Below, piece after piece: positions 7,578 through 10,455 of a DNA stretch of 10,455 bases. Position 1 is the stretch's first letter; every line of letters starts with the position of its first letter. The notes beneath the pieces are model-generated. The model saw only the letters and a program-made list of their open reading frames with translations. It ran no database searches and was not told the DNA's origin. Origin of the DNA: Burkholderiaceae bacterium (GTDB taxonomy: Bacteria; Pseudomonadota; Gammaproteobacteria; Burkholderiales; Burkholderiaceae_E); NCBI GenBank assembly GCA_019428955.1, contig JAHYJF010000110.1, positions 1 through 10,455 on the forward strand. The letters are read 5' to 3'. The translations under genes and the position numbers were made by a program.

Positions 7578-7623
7578 GGCGGCGCTGATCGAGCAACTGA
7601 TCGGCGCCGCCAAATTCTTCTTA
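7578..7623. terminator. Shared intrinsic terminator between convergent genes
   Basis: A 13-bp stem (7578-7590 with 7599-7611), perfect except for one G-T wobble, encloses the 8-nt loop gagcaact. On the plus strand it is followed by a T-rich run, aaattcttctta, making a good terminator for the Spy-like gene 19 bp after its stop. On the minus strand the hairpin comes just after the lipoprotein stop, but the following bases are C-rich with few T, so termination that way is weaker. It fills almost all of the 61-bp gap between the convergent stops. Confidence 0.8.
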
Positions 7624-8481
7624 CTGCAGCATCCCGTTCAAAGCCCGGAGTTGCTCCATCAGTGCGACCATCTCGGCAGCGGTGGCGCCCGACATATTCA
7701 TGTTCAACCCCAGAAAGTCCGACATCGCGCTCGCCAGCCCGCCGGTGCCGGCAGTGCTCGGCATCGGCTTGCTGTTGTCCATGCTGCCCATCATGCCGTC
7801 CATTACGCCATCGGAGGCATCGTTCATAAGCGCCGTCACCATCGCCGACGACTGGTTCATCGCCTGGCTCGCCGCATACCGGGACACGGCGGCGAGCGTC
7901 ATGCCATAGTTGATTGAATCCTGGGTGGCCCCGCTGCCCGTTCCGGCTACGAGCTGGTTCATAGGCGGCACGTGCAGGATGTCGCTCACCATGAAGTAAG
8001 CTCCCAGCGCCGCGTTGGCTGCCGCGACATTGGCTTCCGTCATCCATCCGGAGAGATGTTGGGCGATCTTCTGCGCCATCGAGGTCACGGGTGTCATGTG
8101 CACCCCGGTGACGACGGCGCCGGCTGCGACATTCGGCAGCGCGGCAGTCATGACGTCCGCGCCCGCCATCGACATCATCGTGCCGGTCGCCTCGTTGGTA
8201 TCGGTGCCGCCGCTCATCTGCAGCATTACCGGGCCGGAGCAGGAGCCGATAGAAACGTTGAAATTGCCACCAGCGTTCGAGGCGGTGGTTCCGATCCGTT
8301 GCCCCGTGGCCCCGGCGTTGATTGCGTGCGCAGCCACGGTTGCGTTGTTGACCGGGCCTTTGATACCGGTGCCGCCGATCACCCCGTCCAGGGCCCCGCT
8401 ACCGCCACAGGCGGCCAGAGACAAGACGGCCGCAAATGTCAAAGTGCGGGAGAGAAGCGCGAAAAGATGCTTACTGTTCAT
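7621..8481 (-). CDS. Methionine-rich putative lipoprotein, function unknown
   Basis: 286-residue exported protein. The N-terminus has a basic/hydrophobic signal sequence ending in the lipobox Leu-Ala-Ala-Cys at 22-25, so C25 would be lipidated and the protein anchored in the envelope. After a Gly-rich linker, residues 40-100 look like a small beta-sandwich of the carboxypeptidase-regulatory/Ig-like kind (IKGPVNNATV, then SNAGGNFNVSIGS, then SGPVMLQ). The rest is Ala-rich and predicted helical. I count 27 Met (about 9%), clustered at 102-111, 227-240 and 261-275; C81 is the only other Cys. A weak AAGG ribosome site precedes the ATG at 8479-8481. It is divergent from the DUF6502 gene and convergent with the Spy-like gene. 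No function is recognised; metal binding or a surface role are guesses. Confidence 0.85.
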   Translation of the reverse strand: MNSKHLFALLSRTLTFAAVLSLAACGGSGALDGVIGGTGIKGPVNNATVAAHAINAGATGQRIGTTASNAGGNFNVSIGSCSGPVMLQMSGGTDTNEATGTMMSMAGADVMTAALPNVAAGAVVTGVHMTPVTSMAQKIAQHLSGWMTEANVAAANAALGAYFMVSDILHVPPMNQLVAGTGSGATQDSINYGMTLAAVSRYAASQAMNQSSAMVTALMNDASDGVMDGMMGSMDNSKPMPSTAGTGGLASAMSDFLGLNMNMSGATAAEMVALMEQLRALNGMLQ

Positions 8482-8526
8482 GGGGTGCCTTATCTACGTT
8501 CGGGGATTTCGAGGTCGACGCGAAGA

Positions 8527-8556
8527 ATTCTATGTGGGAATCTTTCCCACGCCCAA
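8527..8556 (-). promoter_or_regulatory. Predicted sigma70 promoter of the lipoprotein gene
   Basis: Reading the minus strand, TTGGGC (-35, plus-strand 8551-8556) and TAGAAT (-10, plus-strand 8527-8532, five of six consensus bases) are separated by 18 bp. Transcription would start near 8520, giving a leader of about 40 nt before the ATG at 8481. The spacer is almost wholly occupied by a perfect inverted repeat, the position expected for an operator that blocks or remodels the promoter. Confidence 0.55.
8534..8550. promoter_or_regulatory. Perfect 17-bp inverted repeat, candidate operator
   Basis: GTGGGAA-TCT-TTCCCAC: two perfect 7-bp arms around a 3-bp centre. It lies in the spacer of the lipoprotein promoter and 16 bp upstream of the extended -10 element of the DUF6502 gene, so one protein bound here could control both divergent genes. 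The adjacent DUF6502 protein, with a putative helix-turn-helix, is an obvious candidate ligand, but this is inference. In RNA the repeat would make a short hairpin with a 3-nt loop and no T-tract, so a terminator is unlikely. Confidence 0.55.
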
Positions 8557-8566
8557 TGGAAAATAG

Positions 8567-8575
8567 TGCTAGGAT
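8567..8575 (+). promoter_or_regulatory. Predicted extended -10 promoter element for the DUF6502 gene
   Basis: The element TGC-TAGGAT matches the extended -10 pattern (TGn followed by a -10 hexamer). No good -35 hexamer sits 17 bp upstream (8547-8552 reads ccacgc), as often seen for extended -10 promoters or promoters needing an activator. The -35 zone overlaps the right arm of the 17-bp inverted repeat. Start would be near 8582, about 30 nt before the ATG at 8613. Confidence 0.4.
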
Positions 8576-8612
8576 CTGATCTATTTCATCAGCCGCCCCG
8601 CCACGTCAGCCC

Positions 8613-9467
8613 ATGAACCCTTCGCACAGCGCTACCCCCTCGCCCACCCTGGTGCGTGCCCTGCGTCACATCTTGCGCCCGCTGGTGCGCTTGATGCTGG
8701 CCAGCGGGGTCACCTTTCCGATCGTCTCCGAACTGCTCAAAGGCGTATTCGTCGAAGTCGCGGAGCGCGATTTCCGTCTTCACGGCCGGGCAATGACCGA
8801 CAGCCGCATCAACCTCATCTCCGGGGTCCATCGCAAGGATATCCGGCGGCTGCGCGAATCCGACCTGTCAGTCGCAGAGGTGGTTCCGGAAACGGTCTCT
8901 TTTGGTGGTCGGCTCGTTGCGACCTGGCTGACGGACGGCCGATTCCTCGACGAAACCGGCTCTGCCAGACCGCTGCCGAAAATCCGCGCCGCTGACGGCG
9001 GCGTTTGTTTCGCCGATCTGGTCGCCAGCCGCACAACCGATATCCGCCAGCGCGTGGTGCTCGATGAATGGCTGCGCCTGGGCATCGTCAGCATCGATGA
9101 TCAGGATCGGGTCGTGCTCAATACCGCGGCGTTCGTACCGCAGCCCGGCCTGGACGAGAAGTTTTTCTTCTTTGCCCACAACCTGCACGAGCACGCGGCA
9201 GCGGCCACCAACAACCTGCTCGGCGCGCGTGCGCCGCAGCTCGAGCGCAGCCTCATCTACGAAGGGTTGACGCCGGCGAGCGTCGAGCACCTGGACAAAC
9301 GAGCCCGCCAACTTGGCACCCGAATGCTCAAGGAACTCAACCGCCTGGCCTCGGAGCGCGAAGCGAGCGAGGCTGGCAACCCCGAGGCGCGTGGTCGCTT
9401 CACGTGCGGCGTCTACTTCCACAGCGCCCCGGTCGATATAGCCGGCGGGGAGAAAGCCGAATCCTGA
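8613..9467 (+). CDS. DUF6502 family protein, putative DNA-binding regulator
   Basis: 284-residue soluble protein with no signal peptide or membrane helix. The N-terminal pattern (ALRHILRPLVRLMLASGVTF at 16-35, LLKGVFVEVAERDF at 41-54, TDSRINLISGVHRKDIRRL at 62-80) matches what I recall of the DUF6502 family. Residues 62-80 read like a helix-turn-helix recognition unit, and 100-165 like a second winged segment (VATWLTDGRF, then LDEWLRLGIV). Residues 180-250 are helical and the C-terminus is flexible. Family function is not established. A regulator role is suggested by the putative HTH and by the divergent gene with a palindrome in the shared promoter region. No Shine-Dalgarno sequence precedes the ATG, so initiation may be leader-poor or the start slightly different, but the next Met (28) would cut into the conserved N-terminus. 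Confidence 0.85.
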   Translation: MNPSHSATPSPTLVRALRHILRPLVRLMLASGVTFPIVSELLKGVFVEVAERDFRLHGRAMTDSRINLISGVHRKDIRRLRESDLSVAEVVPETVSFGGRLVATWLTDGRFLDETGSARPLPKIRAADGGVCFADLVASRTTDIRQRVVLDEWLRLGIVSIDDQDRVVLNTAAFVPQPGLDEKFFFFAHNLHEHAAAATNNLLGARAPQLERSLIYEGLTPASVEHLDKRARQLGTRMLKELNRLASEREASEAGNPEARGRFTCGVYFHSAPVDIAGGEKAES

Positions 9468-9482
9468 CCCGGACGCACGCCA

Positions 9483-9532
9483 CGCCCCGGGCCGGCCCGC
9501 CTCCTTGCGGGCCGGTCCAACTCACCGGGGCG
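9483..9532 (+). terminator. GC-rich two-tier hairpin after the DUF6502 gene (possible terminator)
   Basis: An inner 12-bp stem (9489-9500 with 9507-9518, one G-T wobble) has the 6-nt loop ctcctt. An outer 6-bp stem, CGCCCC (9483-9488) with GGGGCG (9527-9532), is separated from it on the 3' side by an 8-nt bulge. It begins 15 bp after the DUF6502 stop. No T-tract follows, so it is not a canonical intrinsic terminator; it may assist factor-dependent termination or protect the mRNA 3' end. Confidence 0.4.
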
Positions 9533-9630
9533 CTCAGTTCCTGCTAAGTTGACTGAGTTGCAATACACCCCATCGAGCGCGCTCATCGATCGACGTTCGA
9601 CCGCCCGCTGGAATCTTCGTCTCTGGAGGG
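9533..9630 (+). promoter_or_regulatory. Upstream region of the membrane-protein gene
   Basis: This region holds a near-consensus -35 hexamer TTGACT (9549-9554), but no matching -10 at 16-19 bp. A perfect 10-bp palindrome GAGCGCGCTC (9575-9584) lies where the -10 would be or just after, and an imperfect repeat TCGA-CGT-TCGA follows at 9590-9600. CTCAGT (9533-9538) pairs with ACTGAG (9552-9557). The strong ribosome site GGAGGG (9625-9630) is 7 bp before the ATG. A regulated promoter is plausible but not demonstrated; readthrough from the DUF6502 gene is the alternative. Confidence 0.3.
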
Positions 9631-9637
9631 AATCGCC

Positions 9638-10108
9638 ATGAATGCTCGAGCTGCCGACCTGCATCTACGTCCTGCCGGTTATGGCATTCTCGCGTTCGGG
9701 TTGCTGTTCGGGTTCTATTTCACCGCGCTTACGCTGGTCTCCGATTGGGATTTCACCTGGCAGCAATTCTCCGAGTTCTGGTATTTTCTGGTACCGCTGG
9801 GTGCCGGCTTCGGACTCCAGGTTGGGCTCTATGTGCGGCTGCGGCGGCTGGTGCTCAATACCAAGGATTCCGGCACCATCATGGCGACCTCTGGAACGAC
9901 CTCGACCGCCGCCATGGTTTCGTGCTGTGCGCACTATCTCGTCAACCTCGCGCCCGTGCTCGGTGCGACCGGGCTCGTGACTTTCGCGACCCAGTACCAG
10001 CTTGAGTTCTTCTGGATCGGCCTCGCGTTCAACGCTGCCGGGATGGCCTTCATTGCCAGCCGGCTCCGCAACGCTACCAAGGACCATGCCCAATGCGTAA
10101 CCGCCTGA
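9638..10108 (+). CDS. Four-helix inner-membrane protein with a Cys-Cys-Ala-His motif, function unknown
   Basis: 156-residue integral membrane protein. Hydrophobic segments lie at about 15-33, 47-67, 90-117 and 122-142, linked by short loops including a basic one (RLRRLV at 67-72), with a charged C-terminal tail. The third helix starts Thr-Ser-Thr-Ala-Ala-Met-Val-Ser and then has Cys96-Cys97-Ala-His99, followed by NLAPVLG at 103-109. A Cys-Cys pair next to His at a helix start is a plausible soft-metal (copper, mercury) or redox site; I recall similar small membrane proteins with a CCxHH motif but cannot name a family. A strong GGAGGG ribosome site supports the start. The next gene overlaps its end by 16 bp, so the two products probably work together. 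The metal role is inferred from residues only. Confidence 0.8.
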   Translation: MNARAADLHLRPAGYGILAFGLLFGFYFTALTLVSDWDFTWQQFSEFWYFLVPLGAGFGLQVGLYVRLRRLVLNTKDSGTIMATSGTTSTAAMVSCCAHYLVNLAPVLGATGLVTFATQYQLEFFWIGLAFNAAGMAFIASRLRNATKDHAQCVTA

Positions 10109-10455
10109 GCTCCCTCCTGTCCGCGCTCGTCACCGCAAGCCTCATGGCAAGCAACGCCACGGCCGCGCCGAACCTGCCGACCCGCACCAGCTCGGCAGCC
10201 GCCGTCATGATCAGCGCCACGCCGCATCCCTTCACGGGTACCGTGTGGGAGTTCGACGTTGCCCTCAACACCCACTCGGCAGCGCTGAGCGACGACCTCG
10301 CAAAGAGCGCAAGCCTGGTTGCCGACGGCGGCAAGAGCTTCGCGCCGCTGGCGTGGCAGGGCGATGCGCCCGGCGGCCATCACCGCAAGGGCGTACTGCA
10401 GTTCAAGCCGATTTCGCCCCTGCCCAAGTCGCTCGAGTTGCGCATCACCCGTGAA
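10093..10455 (+). CDS. Secreted protein with conserved-looking His motifs (partial, 3' end outside window)
   Basis: An open frame of 121 codons runs from ATG 10093-10095 to the window edge without a stop, overlapping the membrane-protein gene by 16 bp. Residues 1-24 form a Sec signal peptide (basic RNR, hydrophobic core, ATA|AP site at 24/25). The mature part looks like a beta-rich domain: WEFDVALNTHSAAL at 52-65, KSFAPLAWQGDAPG at 81-94, GGHHRKGVLQFKP at 94-106 and the start of LELRITRE at 114-121. H61, H96 and H97 are candidate metal ligands. An AAGGA lies about 9 bp before the ATG, inside the upstream gene. I recognise the NTHS plus GGHHRxGVL pattern as recurring in uncharacterised bacterial secreted proteins but know no function. 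The overlap suggests a periplasmic partner of the membrane protein, anchored or free. Confidence 0.8.
   Translation, partial: MRNRLSSLLSALVTASLMASNATAAPNLPTRTSSAAAVMISATPHPFTGTVWEFDVALNTHSAALSDDLAKSASLVADGGKSFAPLAWQGDAPGGHHRKGVLQFKPISPLPKSLELRITRE

Noticed and set aside
8868..9422. Minus-strand open frame (184 codons) opposite the DUF6502 gene
   Set aside because: Antisense shadow of a gene with a recognisable family pattern; no own promoter, ribosome site or domain.
9549..9577. TTGACT as part of a sigma70 promoter for the membrane-protein gene
   Set aside because: No hexamer resembling TATAAT is found at any spacing from 16 to 19 bp, so a full promoter cannot be claimed; only the -35-like element is noted.
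9934..10383. Minus-strand open frame (149 codons) across the last two genes
   Set aside because: Antisense to two overlapping plus-strand genes with a signal peptide and membrane helices; composition is that of a shadow frame.

Overview
The window is high-GC, densely coded bacterial chromosome with Gram-negative signatures: Sec signal peptides, a lipobox lipoprotein, a Spy/CpxP-like periplasmic protein and a DUF6502 protein. I read it as a proteobacterium, most likely a betaproteobacterium. That placement comes from family content and style, not from a marker gene. No tRNA, rRNA, CRISPR array, transposase or phage gene was seen, and no gene-free stretch exceeds 300 bases; the longest is 243 bp (6747-6989).

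Left half (1-6746, all minus strand): one tightly packed catabolic and uptake operon. In order of transcription it holds an ACAD10/11-like acyl-CoA dehydrogenase, a class I adenylate-forming acyl-CoA ligase, an enoyl-CoA hydratase/isomerase, a family 5 extracellular solute-binding protein, a DppB/OppB-type permease and a DppC/OppC-type permease that runs off the left edge. Gaps are 33, 19, 121, 13 and 3 bp. The layout suggests uptake of an organic acid or an acyl-bearing compound, CoA activation, alpha,beta-dehydrogenation and hydration. The substrate cannot be read from the sequence. The transporter ATPases and any later beta-oxidation enzymes would lie outside the window.

Middle (6747-8612): a 243-bp divergent region leads into a plus-strand gene for a small exported protein of the LTxxQ (Spy/CpxP) type carrying Gly/Tyr/Met-rich tandem repeats. 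It converges on a minus-strand, methionine-rich lipoprotein gene, and the two share a strong hairpin terminator. The lipoprotein gene is divergent from a DUF6502 gene. In the 131 bp between them a perfect 17-bp inverted repeat sits almost exactly in the -35/-10 spacer of the lipoprotein promoter and just upstream of an extended -10 element for the DUF6502 gene.

Right end (8613-10455, plus strand): the DUF6502 protein, which has a putative helix-turn-helix, then a GC-rich hairpin. After that come a four-helix membrane protein with a Cys-Cys-Ala-His motif and, overlapping it by 16 bp, the start of a secreted protein with conserved-looking His motifs that is cut by the window edge. The Met-rich, Cys/His-rich envelope proteins in this half suggest a periplasmic metal or envelope-stress function. 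That is inference only. The divergent regulator/lipoprotein switch and the overlapping membrane/secreted pair are the parts most likely to be undescribed.
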